From positions 244,770 to 308,769 of the forward strand of contig NZ_JABTYE010000005.1 in the NCBI RefSeq assembly GCF_013314895.1: a stretch of DNA of 64,000 bases. The letters run 5' to 3'. The notes beneath the pieces were generated by a model that saw only the letters and a program-made list of their open reading frames with translations, did not search any database and had not been told where the DNA came from. Below are positions 19,698 through 29,381 of the stretch, piece by piece (position 1 is the stretch's first letter; the number at the start of each line of letters is the position of its first letter). The translations under genes were made by a program, and so were the position numbers. This DNA comes from Cupriavidus gilardii (GTDB lineage Bacteria; Pseudomonadota; Gammaproteobacteria; Burkholderiales; Burkholderiaceae).

Positions 19698-21869
19698 CTA
19701 AGCCTGGCGGGGCCCAGCAGCCCCCGGCGCCTGGCGCGGCGGCACAATCAGCGAGAGCGGATCACGCAGGATGCGCGCCCGCACCGCGGCGCTCAGCGCC
19801 CGGCGGTCGACGCGGCGCAGATTGCGCGAGCGCAGCGCCATATGGAAGGCCAGCGCGAAGCTGACCGCCACGTTCAGCAGCCCCATCAGCGCGATGCCCG
19901 CCACCGCGAGCCACAACGCCGGCATCCGCAGCGCATCGACGCCCAGCACGCCGATCGCGGTGCCGACCGACCCCGTCGACAGCGTCACGTGGCGCACCTC
20001 CATATGCGGGCCGAAGAAGCTCAGGATCTCGGGCCCCAGGCCGAGCAGGAAGCCGAGCGAGACATTGCCCGCGATGCCGGACAGATTCCGCTTCCAGAAA
20101 TCGGCGACGCGCATCGCCCCGCGCTCTCCCAACACGTAGCGCAGCCGGCGGTGGTAGGCCAGCACGTCGTGCATCCGGTGCAGCGCGAACCAGTTGTCCG
20201 CCCAGCCGGCGATCAGGCTCGACACCCACAGCAGCACGCCGGTGAAGATCGCGTACAGCGGCGTCGGCCCGAGGATCGAGAACGACTCGATGGTGGCGAT
20301 CGCCTTGTCCGGCGTGATCAGGTTGACCGACAGCAGCTTGCCGGCCAGCCACTGGATTGCCAGCGCCACCGGAAAGACCACCGCCAGATTGCCGACGATG
20401 GCCGCCGCGTTCGAGCGGATCATCGCGATGGTGTCCTCGACGAAGGCCTCCCTGCCTTCCGGCCGCCCCACCGCGTCGAGCCGGTGCGCCAGCGCCGGGC
20501 CCGTCATCGCCGGCTGCTTGGTCGCCAACGTGAAATGAGCGAAGTGGATCGCGAGAAAGCTCCCGGCATAGTTCAGCGAGGCCAGCAGCCCTTCGATGAA
20601 CTTGTCCAGATGCAGGCCGTAGATCAGGAATTTCAGGTAGACGGTGCCCACGGTGATCAGGCCCCCACCGGCGGCCGCGCGCACCAGCTCCCCGTATTCC
20701 TTGCGATCGCGCGTGATGTAGTGCTCGCCGGTCTCGGCGGAACGCTCGACCACCTTGCGCGCCAGCTGCGAGAAGGACTCGGCCGCCAGATGCTTGACGC
20801 TGCGGCGCGCCTGTGTCGTGCGGATCAGCTCGCCGGCCAGCTGCGCCACCTTGCCGCGGCGGGCAGGATCGACCCAGGCGGCCAGCAGCAAGTCGATGCG
20901 GGCGAGCCGCACCTTCATTCGCTCGATCTGGAACACGACTTCGACCGAGACGCCGTTCTGCTCCAGATCCGCGTAGACATGGCGGGCGGCGTCGTGACAG
21001 CCGTCGAGCAGCGCGCGGCAGTAGTTCAGCCGGTGCAGGAAGACTTCGCTGTCGTGCGCCAGCCCCTCCTCGCACAGCGCGGCGACGGCCGGGCCGAGGC
21101 GGAAGAACGGCGTATCGTCGACCCGTCCCGGCAGGCGCGCGCGGATCGACTGACTCAGGCCGGTGGCACGCACCTGGCTGGCCAGCACCTGGATGCTGCT
21201 CGCCAGCGTACGCGCGAAATCGTCCCGGTAGCGCGCGTGCAGCGCCTGGCCCGCCGCCGACGCGGCGTGGGCGGCTAGCTCGTTGTCGACGGAGCGGCCG
21301 CCATCGTCGCCGCCGCCTTCGCGTGCCGGTTCGCCGCCCTCCTCCGGCGCGAACATCAGCAGCGCACCAAGGCGATCGAGCAGTTCGCCATCGAGCGCGG
21401 CGACCCAGTCGGCATCGTGCTCGCCGACGAACAGCAGCGCGAACAGATCGGCCATATCGCCGCGATTCGGCGGCGGCGACAGAAAGCGCGCCTGCAGCCG
21501 GTCCATCATCTCGCCCCAGAAGCCCGGATGCGAAGCGACGCCGGTGTCGCAGAACAGGCCGGTCGGGTCGTTGTCGCGCACGATCGACCGGACCGTGCGG
21601 GCAAAGCGCGCGGCCAGTTCCGGATTGCGTTCGAGCACCTGCAGCAGATAGCGCAGCCGGACATGCTCGCGCCAGGTGGTGTCCTGACCGGCCAGTTCGG
21701 CCGCATCCGTGGCCGGCAGGCCGTCACGGCGCAGCCAGTAGCCCAGCTCGATCAGCCAGCCGTTGCGCTCGGCCAGCGTGCCGTCCGGATTGGCGGCGGA
21801 CAGGATGGCGTCCAGTTGCAGGCTGGCATTGCGCGACTCGCGCCATTTGCGAAGCAGGGATCGAAACAT
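19698..21869 (-). CDS. PF10136 ('site-specific recombinase' Gcr-like) membrane protein
   Basis: A 723-residue protein of the family named for gonococcal Gcr. Nothing in it resembles a tyrosine or serine recombinase active site. The N-terminal half is soluble and helical and includes an acidic low-complexity insert near residue 185 (PEEGGEPAREGGGDDGG). The C-terminal half has several hydrophobic helices, for example AAIVGNLAVVFPVALAIQWLAG and IFTGVLLWVSSLIAGWADNW. It looks like an integral inner-membrane protein, and the recombinase name is probably wrong. It lies downstream of the LMW phosphatase with a 97-bp gap on the same strand. Confidence 0.75.
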   Translation of the reverse strand: MFRSLLRKWRESRNASLQLDAILSAANPDGTLAERNGWLIELGYWLRRDGLPATDAAELAGQDTTWREHVRLRYLLQVLERNPELAARFARTVRSIVRDNDPTGLFCDTGVASHPGFWGEMMDRLQARFLSPPPNRGDMADLFALLFVGEHDADWVAALDGELLDRLGALLMFAPEEGGEPAREGGGDDGGRSVDNELAAHAASAAGQALHARYRDDFARTLASSIQVLASQVRATGLSQSIRARLPGRVDDTPFFRLGPAVAALCEEGLAHDSEVFLHRLNYCRALLDGCHDAARHVYADLEQNGVSVEVVFQIERMKVRLARIDLLLAAWVDPARRGKVAQLAGELIRTTQARRSVKHLAAESFSQLARKVVERSAETGEHYITRDRKEYGELVRAAAGGGLITVGTVYLKFLIYGLHLDKFIEGLLASLNYAGSFLAIHFAHFTLATKQPAMTGPALAHRLDAVGRPEGREAFVEDTIAMIRSNAAAIVGNLAVVFPVALAIQWLAGKLLSVNLITPDKAIATIESFSILGPTPLYAIFTGVLLWVSSLIAGWADNWFALHRMHDVLAYHRRLRYVLGERGAMRVADFWKRNLSGIAGNVSLGFLLGLGPEILSFFGPHMEVRHVTLSTGSVGTAIGVLGVDALRMPALWLAVAGIALMGLLNVAVSFALAFHMALRSRNLRRVDRRALSAAVRARILRDPLSLIVPPRQAPGAAGPRQA

Positions 21870-21966
21870 CGGGAAAGAGAGAAAGGCTGGCGCGAATCAG
21901 GCGCGAATCAGGCAGGACGCAGGCGGGTGGGCAAGCAGGCGGAGGGGCCGCGGCGCGGCCCGGCAG

Positions 21967-22443
21967 TCATTGCCGCTGGCGCAGCATCGTGACGATGCCG
22001 TCGCAGGCGTCCTCGACGTAATCGAGCACGCGCTCGAAGCCATCGCCTTCGCCGTAGTAGGGATCGGGCACCTCGTCGGCGTCGTGCCGGGTGGCGAAGT
22101 GCATCAGCAGCTTCACCTTGTGGCGATGCTCGGGCGGGCACAGCGCCTGCAGGCGCGCGAGGTTGTCGCGGTCCATCGCCAGCACCAGGTCGAAGCGGGC
22201 GAAGTCCTCGACCGCCGCCAGCCGCGCCCGTTGCCCGGCCAGATCGTAGCCGCGGGCCAGCGCATGCTGCTGGGCCCGGCGGTCCGGCGCATGGCCGAGA
22301 TGGTAGCTGTGGGTACCGGCCGAATCGACCTCGACCGCATCGGCCAGCCCGGCCTGCGCGAGCTTGGCGCGCAGCACGCCTTCCGCGGTCGGCGAGCGGC
22401 AGATATTTCCCATGCAGCACATCAAAATGGCAAAGCGTTTCAT
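21967..22443 (-). CDS. Low-molecular-weight protein-tyrosine phosphatase
   Basis: A 158-residue cysteine phosphatase. The P-loop CMGNICRS has the nucleophile C10 and R16 in the C-x5-R-S arrangement. The general-acid aspartate is in the late motif DPYYG. In bacteria such enzymes often act with tyrosine kinases of exopolysaccharide export, but no capsule genes are nearby. It lies between uvrB and the PF10136 gene, the usual neighbourhood in Cupriavidus/Ralstonia. Confidence 0.92.
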   Translation of the reverse strand: MKRFAILMCCMGNICRSPTAEGVLRAKLAQAGLADAVEVDSAGTHSYHLGHAPDRRAQQHALARGYDLAGQRARLAAVEDFARFDLVLAMDRDNLARLQALCPPEHRHKVKLLMHFATRHDADEVPDPYYGEGDGFERVLDYVEDACDGIVTMLRQRQ

Positions 22444-22587
22444 CGTTCGGATCGTACGGGTCGATGTGTGGCCCCGGTCTGCTGGGCCGAGGTCGACATC
22501 CGTTTCGGCATCAAAAAGGAGCCCAAAGGGGGCGAAAAGGGAGCCGATTTTAACTCTGTGCGGGCCGCCGACACCGCCGCTCCCGGC

Positions 22588-24684
22588 TCAGGCCGGCAGC
22601 GCCCCGCCCTCGCCCGCCGCGCCGAACACCTGCTGCTTGAGCTTGCTGAGCTGGTCCCGGACCTGCGCGGCCTGCTCGAACTCCAGGTTCTTCGCATGGT
22701 CGAGCATCTTCTTCTCGAGCCGCTTGATCTCCTTGGCGACCTGCTTCTCGCTCATGTCCTCGTAGCGGGCACGCTCCTCGGCGGCCATCAGCTCGGCCTT
22801 GACCTCGTTCGGATCGTAGACGCCGTCGATGATGTCCTTGATCCGCTTGACCACGCCGCGCGGCGTGATGCCGTTGGCGGTATTGAAGGCGATCTGCTTG
22901 TTGCGGCGGCGCTCGGTTTCGTCGATCGCCTTGCGCATCGAATCGGTGATGCGGTCGGCGTACAGGATCGCGGTGCCGTTGACGTTGCGCGCGGCGCGGC
23001 CGATGGTCTGGATCAGCGAGCGCTCGGCGCGCAGGAAGCCTTCCTTGTCCGCATCGAGGATCGCCACCAGCGACACCTCGGGAATATCGAGGCCCTCGCG
23101 CAGCAGATTGATGCCGACCAGCACGTCGAAGGCGCCCAGGCGCAGGTCGCGGATGATCTCGACCCGTTCGACGGTATCGATGTCCGAATGCAGGTAGCGC
23201 ACCTTGATGCCGTTCTCGGACAGGAATTCGGTCAGCTGCTCGGCCATCCGCTTGGTCAGCGTGGTGACCAGCACCCGCTCGCCCGCCTGGATCCGCAGAT
23301 GGATCTCGGACAGCAGATCGTCGACCTGGGTCGCCGCCGGCCGCACGGTAATGATCGGATCGACCAGGCCGGTGGGCCGCACCACCTGCTCGACCACCTG
23401 ACCGGCATGGTTGCGCTCGTAGTCGGCGGGCGTGGCGGTGACGAACACCGCCTGGCGCATCTTGCGCTCGAACTCCTCGAACTTCAGGGGACGGTTGTCC
23501 ATCGCGGACGGCAGTCGGAAGCCGTATTCGACCAGCGTGGTCTTGCGCGAGCGGTCGCCGTTGTACATCGCGTTGAGCTGGCCGATCAGCACGTGCGATT
23601 CGTCCAGGAACATCAGCGCGTCGGGCGGCAGATAGTCGACCAGCGTCGGCGGCGGGTCGCCGGGGCGCGCGCCCGACAGATGGCGCGAATAGTTCTCGAT
23701 GCCCTTGCAGAAGCCCAGCTCGGCCAGCATTTCGAGATCGAAGCGCGTGCGCTGCTCCAGCCGCTGCGCCTCGACCAGCTTGTTTTCCTTGTAGAAGAAA
23801 TCGAGCCGCTCGCGCAGCTCCGCCTTGATCGCCTCGATCGCGCGCAGCACGGTCTCGCGCGGCGTCACGTAATGGCTCGACGGATAGACCGTGAAGCGCG
23901 GGATCTTCTGCCGCACCTTGCCGGTCAGCGGATCGAAATACTGCAGCGACTCGATCTCGTCGTCGAACAATTCGACGCGCACGGCCACCTCGGCGTGTTC
24001 CGCCGGGAAGATGTCGACGGTGTCGCCGCGCACGCGGAAGGTGCCGCGCTGGAAGTCCGTGTCGTTGCGGGTGTACTGCATCGCGATCAGCCGCCCGATC
24101 ACGTCGCGCTGGCTGATGCGGTCGCCGGCCCGCAGAGTCAGAATCATCTGATGGTATTCATTCGGGTTGCCAATACCATAGATCGCTGACACCGTGGCCA
24201 CGATGATCGTGTCGCGGCGCTCCAGCAGGCTCTTGGTCGCCGACAGCCGCATCTGCTCGATATGCTCGTTGATCGACGAGTCCTTCTCGATGAACAGATC
24301 GCGCTGCGGAACGTAGGCCTCCGGCTGGTAGTAGTCGTAGTAGCTGACGAAGTACTCGACCGCATTGCGCGGAAAGAACTCGCGGAATTCGGAGTACAGC
24401 TGGGCGGCCAGCGTCTTGTTCGGGGCAAACACGATGGCCGGCCGGCCCATCCTGGCGATCACATTGGCCATCGTGAAGGTCTTGCCGGAGCCGGTCACGC
24501 CGAGCAGGGTCTGGAAGGACAGGCCGTCCTCGATGCCTTCCACCAGCTGGCGGATCGCCTCGGGCTGGTCGCCGGCCGGCGGATAGGGCTGATACAGCTG
24601 AAATGGCGAGCCGGGGAAAGTGACGAACTTGTCCTCGTCCAGGGTATGCGCGGCATCCGCGAGAGGCACGGCGAGATTCGACAT
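22588..24684 (-). CDS. uvrB: UvrB, excinuclease ABC subunit B
   Basis: Damage-verification helicase-like subunit of nucleotide excision repair. The 698 residues include Walker A (GVTGSGKT), the beta-hairpin region [15 protein letters not shown], the DESH box (FLDESHV), motif VI ([10 protein letters not shown]) and the C-terminal UVR domain that contacts UvrC. The start is the ATG at 24684 (MSNLAVPLA), 23 codons inside a longer open frame. No LexA-type CTG-N10-CAG operator was seen in the 150 bp upstream. Confidence 0.97.
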   Translation of the reverse strand: MSNLAVPLADAAHTLDEDKFVTFPGSPFQLYQPYPPAGDQPEAIRQLVEGIEDGLSFQTLLGVTGSGKTFTMANVIARMGRPAIVFAPNKTLAAQLYSEFREFFPRNAVEYFVSYYDYYQPEAYVPQRDLFIEKDSSINEHIEQMRLSATKSLLERRDTIIVATVSAIYGIGNPNEYHQMILTLRAGDRISQRDVIGRLIAMQYTRNDTDFQRGTFRVRGDTVDIFPAEHAEVAVRVELFDDEIESLQYFDPLTGKVRQKIPRFTVYPSSHYVTPRETVLRAIEAIKAELRERLDFFYKENKLVEAQRLEQRTRFDLEMLAELGFCKGIENYSRHLSGARPGDPPPTLVDYLPPDALMFLDESHVLIGQLNAMYNGDRSRKTTLVEYGFRLPSAMDNRPLKFEEFERKMRQAVFVTATPADYERNHAGQVVEQVVRPTGLVDPIITVRPAATQVDDLLSEIHLRIQAGERVLVTTLTKRMAEQLTEFLSENGIKVRYLHSDIDTVERVEIIRDLRLGAFDVLVGINLLREGLDIPEVSLVAILDADKEGFLRAERSLIQTIGRAARNVNGTAILYADRITDSMRKAIDETERRRNKQIAFNTANGITPRGVVKRIKDIIDGVYDPNEVKAELMAAEERARYEDMSEKQVAKEIKRLEKKMLDHAKNLEFEQAAQVRDQLSKLKQQVFGAAGEGGALPA

Positions 24685-24700
24685 AGACAGGCAGAAAACC

Positions 24701-24728
24701 TTTGGAATACGGGCGGATACGCTAGAAT
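24701..24728 (+). promoter_or_regulatory. Candidate promoter of the aminotransferase gene
   Basis: TTTGGA (24701-24706), a 16-bp spacer and TAGAAT (24723-24728) point at the aminotransferase, giving a leader of about 100 nt. The match is moderate. Confidence 0.35.
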
Positions 24729-24837
24729 CTCGGGGTTGCGCGGTCCGTTTCAAGGCGGACCCGCCGCACGCCCCCAGCGCAGTCCGAGCATTCTACGCCT
24801 TCCCGTTTTGTTACATAGCTGACCACGAGAATCCCAA

Positions 24838-26034
24838 ATGAGTTTGTTTTCTGCCGTCGAGATGGCCCCGCGCGACCCCATCCTGGGCCTGAATGAAGCG
24901 TTCAACGCCGACACCCGTGCCAACAAGGTCAATCTGGGCGTGGGCGTGTACTTCACCGACGAAGGGAAGATTCCGCTGCTGCGCGCGGTGCAGGAAGCCG
25001 AGAAGGCGCGCCTGACGACGGCCACGCCGCGCGGCTACCTGCCGATCGAGGGCATCGCGGCCTACGACCAGGCGGTACAGACGCTGCTGTTCGGCAAGAA
25101 CTCGCCGCTGATCACCGAAGGCCGTGTCGTGACGGCTCAAGCACTCGGCGGCACTGGCGCGCTGAAGATCGGCGCAGACTTCCTGAAGCGCCTGTATCCG
25201 GACGCCAAGGTCGCGATCAGCGATCCGAGCTGGGAGAACCACCGCGCGCTGTTCGAAGCCGCCGGTTTCCCCGTGGTCAACTATGCCTATTACGACGCCC
25301 CGAGCCACGGCCTGAATTTCGCCGGCATGGTGGAGTCGCTGAAGTCGTATCCCGCCAACACCATCGTGGTGCTGCACGCCTGCTGCCACAATCCGACCGG
25401 CGTCGATCTGTCGCCCGAGCAATGGCAGCAGGTGGTCGGCCTGATCAAGGAACGGAACCTGATCCCCTTCCTGGACATGGCCTACCAGGGCTTCGCCGAC
25501 GGCATCGACCAGGACGGCGCCGCCGTGCGTCTGTTCGCCGAGTCGGGCCTGCCCTTCTTCGTCTCGAGCTCGTTCTCGAAGAGCTTCTCGCTGTATGGGG
25601 AACGCGTCGGCGCGCTGTCGATCGTCACCACCAGCAAGGACGAGGCCCAGCGCGTGATGTCGCAGGTCAAGCGCGTGATCCGCACGAACTACTCGAACCC
25701 GCCGACGCACGGCGGCACCGTGGTCGCCACCGTGCTGAACAGCCCGGAACTGCGTGCCATGTGGGAAGACGAGTTGGCCGAAATGCGCGACCGCATCAAG
25801 CAGATGCGCCACGCGCTGGTCGACAAGCTGGCCGCCAAGGGCGTGTCGCGCGACTTCTCGTTCGTCAAGGCACAGCGCGGCATGTTCTCGTACTCGGGCC
25901 TGACCACCGAACAGGTCGAGCGCCTGAAGTCGGAGCACGGCATCTACGCGGTCGGCACCGGCCGCATCTGCGTGGCGGCGCTCAATAGCCGCAACATCGA
26001 CGCCGTGGTCGACGCCATCGCGGCCGTGCTGTAA
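24838..26034 (+). CDS. Aromatic/aspartate aminotransferase (class I, TyrB-like)
   Basis: PLP-dependent transaminase of 398 residues in the AspC/TyrB family. Conserved parts are VNLGVGVYFTDEGKIPLL, HACCHNPTGVDLS, the PLP lysine in SSSFSKSFSLYGERVGAL, and the carboxylate-binding Arg in GRICVAALNSRN. The family interconverts Asp/Glu/Phe/Tyr with their oxo acids; substrate preference cannot be read with certainty. It is divergent from uvrB, with a start at an ATG preceded by GAGAATCCCAA, and no partner gene downstream. Confidence 0.92.
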   Translation: MSLFSAVEMAPRDPILGLNEAFNADTRANKVNLGVGVYFTDEGKIPLLRAVQEAEKARLTTATPRGYLPIEGIAAYDQAVQTLLFGKNSPLITEGRVVTAQALGGTGALKIGADFLKRLYPDAKVAISDPSWENHRALFEAAGFPVVNYAYYDAPSHGLNFAGMVESLKSYPANTIVVLHACCHNPTGVDLSPEQWQQVVGLIKERNLIPFLDMAYQGFADGIDQDGAAVRLFAESGLPFFVSSSFSKSFSLYGERVGALSIVTTSKDEAQRVMSQVKRVIRTNYSNPPTHGGTVVATVLNSPELRAMWEDELAEMRDRIKQMRHALVDKLAAKGVSRDFSFVKAQRGMFSYSGLTTEQVERLKSEHGIYAVGTGRICVAALNSRNIDAVVDAIAAVL

Positions 26035-26064
26035 GCGCAAGCGTCCGGACGCATCCCGACGCCA

Positions 26065-26089
26065 GCGGGCCCGTCGACGATGGGCCCGC
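26065..26089 (+). terminator. Candidate terminator after the aminotransferase
   Basis: GCGGGCCC-GTCGACGAT-GGGCCCGC is an 8-bp GC-only stem followed by GTCGTTTCC. The T-run is short, so termination may be weak. Confidence 0.5.
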
Positions 26090-26268
26090 GTCGTTTCCGG
26101 CGGCCGTTCCCGCCGCTTGACCCGCCGGTCGCCCCTCCCCGCTGATGCGCGAACTGCGACACGCGCCTTTGTGCGGTGCACTGCACCCCTACCGCTCAGT
26201 CTGTCGGTGTAGTCCAACACCGCGCCAGAATTACAGCCATTGTCCTATTGAGTTCCACTCACGCCGGC

Positions 26269-26282
26269 ATACCTTTAGGTAT
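26269..26282. promoter_or_regulatory. Palindromic operator candidate upstream of phaZ
   Basis: ATACCT-TT-AGGTAT is perfectly symmetric and AT-rich in a GC-rich background, at the right distance to act as a regulator site for phaZ. The cognate protein is unknown. Confidence 0.4.
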
Positions 26283-26387
26283 ATGCTGCGTTGCAAGATT
26301 GTGCGTACGGTCGTTCGCAAAACGAGCGGGTTGAGCGCATAATCCGCCACAGCAGAAAACCCGATATCGAAAGGCAGGTGTTCGGCA

Positions 26388-27629
26388 ATGCTTTACCAAC
26401 TGCATGAATTTCAGCGCTCGATCCTGAACCCGCTGACCGCGTGGGCCCAGGCGACGGCCAAGACGTTTACCAACCCCTTGAGCCCGCTGTCGCTGGTGCC
26501 AGGGGCCACCCGGCTGGCCGCGGGCTATGAGCTGCTGTATCGGCTCGGCAAGGAGTACGAGAAGCCCGCCTTCGACATCAAGTCCGTGCGCTCCAACGGC
26601 CGCGACATTCCGATCGTCGAACAGACGATCATGGAAAAGCCGTTCTGCAAGCTGATCCGCTTCAAGCGCTATGCCGACGATCCCGAGACCATCAAGTTGC
26701 TGAAGGACGAACCGTCGGTGCTGGTCTGCGCGCCGCTGTCCGGCCACCACGCGACGCTGCTGCGCGACACGGTGCGCACACTGTTGCAGGACCACAAGGT
26801 CTATGTGACCGACTGGGTCGACGCACGCATGGTGCCGGTCGAGGACGGTCCCTTCCATCTGGCCGACTACATCCGCTACATCCAGGAATTCATCCGTCAT
26901 CTCGGCGCGGAGAATCTGCACGTCGTTTCGGTCTGCCAGCCCACGGTGCCCGTGCTGGCCGCGATCTCGCTGATGGCCTCGGCCGGCGAGAAGACGCCCC
27001 GGACCATGACGATGATGGGCGGTCCGATCGACGCGCGCAAAAGCCCGACCGCGGTCAACTCGCTGGCGACCAACAAGTCGTACGAGTGGTTCGAGAACAA
27101 CGTCATCTACACGGTGCCGGCCAACTATCCCGGCCACGGCCGTCGCGTCTACCCGGGCTTCCTGCAGCATGCCGGCTTTGTCGCGATGAATCCGGATCGC
27201 CATCTGTCCTCGCATTACGACTACTACCTGAGCCTGATCGAGGGCGATGCCGACGACGCCGAGGCGCATGTGCGCTTCTACGACGAGTACAACGCCGTGC
27301 TGGACATGGCCGCCGAGTACTACCTGGACACCATCCGCGAAGTCTTCCAGGAATTCCGGCTGGCCAATGGCACCTGGGAGATCCAGGGCGAGCCGGTACG
27401 GCCGCAGGACATCAAGCACACCGCGCTGATGACGATCGAGGGCGAGCTCGACGACATCTCGGGCGCCGGCCAGACCGCCGCCGCGCACGATCTGTGCGCG
27501 GGCATTCCGAAGACCCGCAAGCAGCATCTGACCGCGCCCCGGTGCGGGCACTACGGTATCTTCTCCGGCCGCCGCTGGCGCGAAACGATCTATCCGGAAC
27601 TGCGCGACTTCATCCGCAAATATCGCTGA
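26388..27629 (+). CDS. phaZ: Intracellular polyhydroxybutyrate depolymerase
   Basis: Mobilises stored PHB granules. The 413-residue protein is the cysteine-nucleophile type. VVSVCQPTVPVL places the catalytic cysteine at residue 183, the same number as in Cupriavidus necator PhaZ1. The downstream Asp lies in the EGELDDISG region and the His in RCGHYGIFSGRRWRE. No signal peptide is present, consistent with an intracellular granule enzyme. The start is the ATG at 26388 (MLYQLHEFQ), typical of the family. A terminator follows. Confidence 0.95.
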   Translation: MLYQLHEFQRSILNPLTAWAQATAKTFTNPLSPLSLVPGATRLAAGYELLYRLGKEYEKPAFDIKSVRSNGRDIPIVEQTIMEKPFCKLIRFKRYADDPETIKLLKDEPSVLVCAPLSGHHATLLRDTVRTLLQDHKVYVTDWVDARMVPVEDGPFHLADYIRYIQEFIRHLGAENLHVVSVCQPTVPVLAAISLMASAGEKTPRTMTMMGGPIDARKSPTAVNSLATNKSYEWFENNVIYTVPANYPGHGRRVYPGFLQHAGFVAMNPDRHLSSHYDYYLSLIEGDADDAEAHVRFYDEYNAVLDMAAEYYLDTIREVFQEFRLANGTWEIQGEPVRPQDIKHTALMTIEGELDDISGAGQTAAAHDLCAGIPKTRKQHLTAPRCGHYGIFSGRRWRETIYPELRDFIRKYR

Positions 27630-27661
27630 GCCGCTGCCCGCCCACGGCGAAGCGCCAATGA

Positions 27662-27695
27662 CAAACGGGACCGCGATGCGGTCCCGTCTTGTTTT
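27662..27695 (+). terminator. Terminator between phaZ and the TetR gene
   Basis: ACGGGACCGC-GAT-GCGGTCCCGT is a perfect 10-bp stem at 27665-27687 followed by CTTGTTTT. It ends phaZ transcription and separates it from the convergent TetR gene. Confidence 0.85.
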
Positions 27696-27710
27696 CCGGT
27701 CGGATCTGCT

Positions 27711-28346
27711 CTAGCGACGCGCCAGATACGCCAGCAGCATGTCCGTGTGCAGCTGCGCGAAACGCTCGTGCTCGTCCTGCGAGGCCACGTCGCGGCCGAT
27801 CACTGCGCTGATCGTGTAACGGTTCGACAGCACGTAGTAGCCCAGCGCCGAGATCGTCAGATAGAGCTGCGGCACATCGACGCCTTCGCGAAACACGCCC
27901 TGCCGCTGACCGCGACGCACGATCTCGGCGAGCACGTCGACCACCGGGTTGACCAGATCGTGCAGCTGCGTGGATTTCTTCAGGTGCCGCGCCTCGTGCA
28001 GGTTCTCGCTGTTGACCAGGCGGATGAATTCGGGATGCTGGTAGTACCAGTCCCAGACGAAACGGGCCAGCTTGCGGACCGCGGCGACCGGGTCCTCGTC
28101 GCCGATCTGCAGGCGCTCCTCGGCCGCGCGAAACTGCGCATACTGCCGTTCGAGCACTGCGAGAAACAGCCCTTCCTTGCTCCCGTAGTAGTAGTACAGC
28201 ATGCGCTCGTTGGTCTCGGCGCGGCGGGCGATCTGGTCGACGCGCGCGCCGGCCAGGCCGCCCTTGGCGAACTCCTCGGTGGCCGCATCCATGATGCGAC
28301 GACGGGTTCCTTCGGGGTCGCGTTTCGTCTTGGTGGCGTTCGACAT
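27711..28346 (-). CDS. TetR/AcrR-family transcriptional regulator
   Basis: A 211-residue repressor-type protein. The N-terminal helix-turn-helix spans about residues 13-60 (RRRIMDAATEEFAKGG, then VDQIARRAETNERMLYYYYGSKEGLF). The C-terminal domain resembles the NicS/PF17938 type (FVWDWYYQHPEFIRLVNSEN). The ligand is unknown. It is convergent with phaZ and divergent from rnfB across 204 bp, so its target could be its own promoter or that of rnfB. Confidence 0.88.
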   Translation of the reverse strand: MSNATKTKRDPEGTRRRIMDAATEEFAKGGLAGARVDQIARRAETNERMLYYYYGSKEGLFLAVLERQYAQFRAAEERLQIGDEDPVAAVRKLARFVWDWYYQHPEFIRLVNSENLHEARHLKKSTQLHDLVNPVVDVLAEIVRRGQRQGVFREGVDVPQLYLTISALGYYVLSNRYTISAVIGRDVASQDEHERFAQLHTDMLLAYLARR

Positions 28347-28550
28347 GCGTGGTCGGGATCGATTTTGTGGGTTATGGCATGGCGCAAGTGCGCCACTGGC
28401 GCCTGCCAGCCGGGTTCATCAACGCTGCGCCCTGGCAAAGCGCGCATCTTCGTGGTTTCTGCGGCGCGGCGAAATCGGGGATAATCCTTGCCGCGTCAGC
28501 CGCACCGTACGGCTGCACCTTGTGTTACCCCGCATCGTTTTCCTGTTTTC

Positions 28551-29381
28551 GTGACCGCTTCCGCCGCCGATACCGCTTCCGCTTCCCCCGCCGATGTCCG
28601 CCTGGACGCCGCTTTGGACGCCCGTGCCGACCGCCTCGAAGCCCTGCTGCCTCAGACGCAATGCACCAAGTGCGGCTTTCAGGGATGCCGACCTTATGCC
28701 GAAGCCATGGCGCGTGGTGAAGCGGATTGCAACCGCTGTCCGCCTGGCGGGGCCGAAGGCATCCGGCGTCTGGCGGCCGAACTCGGGGTCGCGCCGTTGC
28801 CGCTCGATCCGACGCACGGCACCGAACAGCCGCGCGCGGTGGCGCGCATCGACGAAACGCTGTGCATCGGCTGCACGCTGTGCATTCAGGCTTGCCCGGT
28901 CGACGCGATCGTCGGCGCCGCCAAGCAGATGCACACCGTGCTGCCGGACTGGTGCACCGGCTGCGACCTGTGCGTGGCGCCCTGCCCGGTCGACTGCATC
29001 GCGATGATTCCGGTCACCGGCGAGCGCACCGGCTGGGACGCCTGGTCGCAGCCGCAGGCCGATCAGGCCCGGTCCCGCTATCTGTCGCGCAAGCAGCGGC
29101 TGGTGCGCGAGCGCGAGGAAAACGAAGCGCGTCTTGCGGCCAAGGCCGCCGCGAAGCTGGAAGCGCTGCGCCAGGAAGCCGCCTCGTCCGAGGCCGAACG
29201 CCAGGCGCAGGAACGCAAGAAGGCCATCATCCAGGCGGCCATCGAACGCGCACGCCTGAAGCGGCAGGCTGCCCAGCCGCTCAACGCCGCAGCGGCCGAT
29301 CCGGTTGACCGTCCCGACGCCGCGCCGGCTGCCGCCGCGCCCGATCACCCTGCTCCCTCCGACACCAAGCGACCACAATGA
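28551..29381 (+). CDS. rnfB: RnfB-type ferredoxin, orphan of the Rnf complex
   Basis: An iron-sulfur electron carrier of 276 residues. It has the RnfB N-terminal cluster motif ([20 protein letters not shown], then CNRC) followed by two [4Fe-4S] ferredoxin motifs, [12 protein letters not shown] and [13 protein letters not shown] long charged, coiled-coil-like C-terminal tail of about 110 residues follows ([20 protein letters not shown]), then an Ala/Pro end. No other rnf genes are present. The start is uncertain: a GTG at 28551 is the best candidate, with a TTG at 28488 possible. The stop overlaps the nth start by 4 bp (ATGA). Confidence 0.88.
   Translation: MTASAADTASASPADVRLDAALDARADRLEALLPQTQCTKCGFQGCRPYAEAMARGEADCNRCPPGGAEGIRRLAAELGVAPLPLDPTHGTEQPRAVARIDETLCIGCTLCIQACPVDAIVGAAKQMHTVLPDWCTGCDLCVAPCPVDCIAMIPVTGERTGWDAWSQPQADQARSRYLSRKQRLVREREENEARLAAKAAAKLEALRQEAASSEAERQAQERKKAIIQAAIERARLKRQAAQPLNAAAADPVDRPDAAPAAAAPDHPAPSDTKRPQ

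Larger units (their letters stand above)
26035..26387. other. 353-bp intergenic region upstream of phaZ
   Basis: This holds a probable weak terminator for the aminotransferase at 26065-26089 and a perfect 14-bp palindrome ATACCTTTAGGTAT at 26269-26282, 106 bp before phaZ. A CATAAT-like -10 lies near 26336-26341 without a convincing -35. No gene-sized frame was found. Confidence 0.6.

Noticed and set aside
21967..22443. Arsenate reductase instead of tyrosine phosphatase
   Set aside because: The P-loop CMGNICRS and late DPYYG motif fit the LMW phosphatase. The extra conserved cysteines of arsenate reductase near the C-terminus are absent.
24791..24820. Aromatic-rich frame (FYAFPFCY) just upstream of the aminotransferase gene, suggesting a second leader peptide
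   Set aside because: The frame has no start codon nearby and no stop before the aminotransferase ATG, and no terminator hairpin follows. It is a by-product of a T-rich stretch.
24685..24837. LexA (SOS) operator for uvrB; also sought before recN
   Set aside because: No CTG-N10-CAG type palindrome of useful quality was found in either upstream region.
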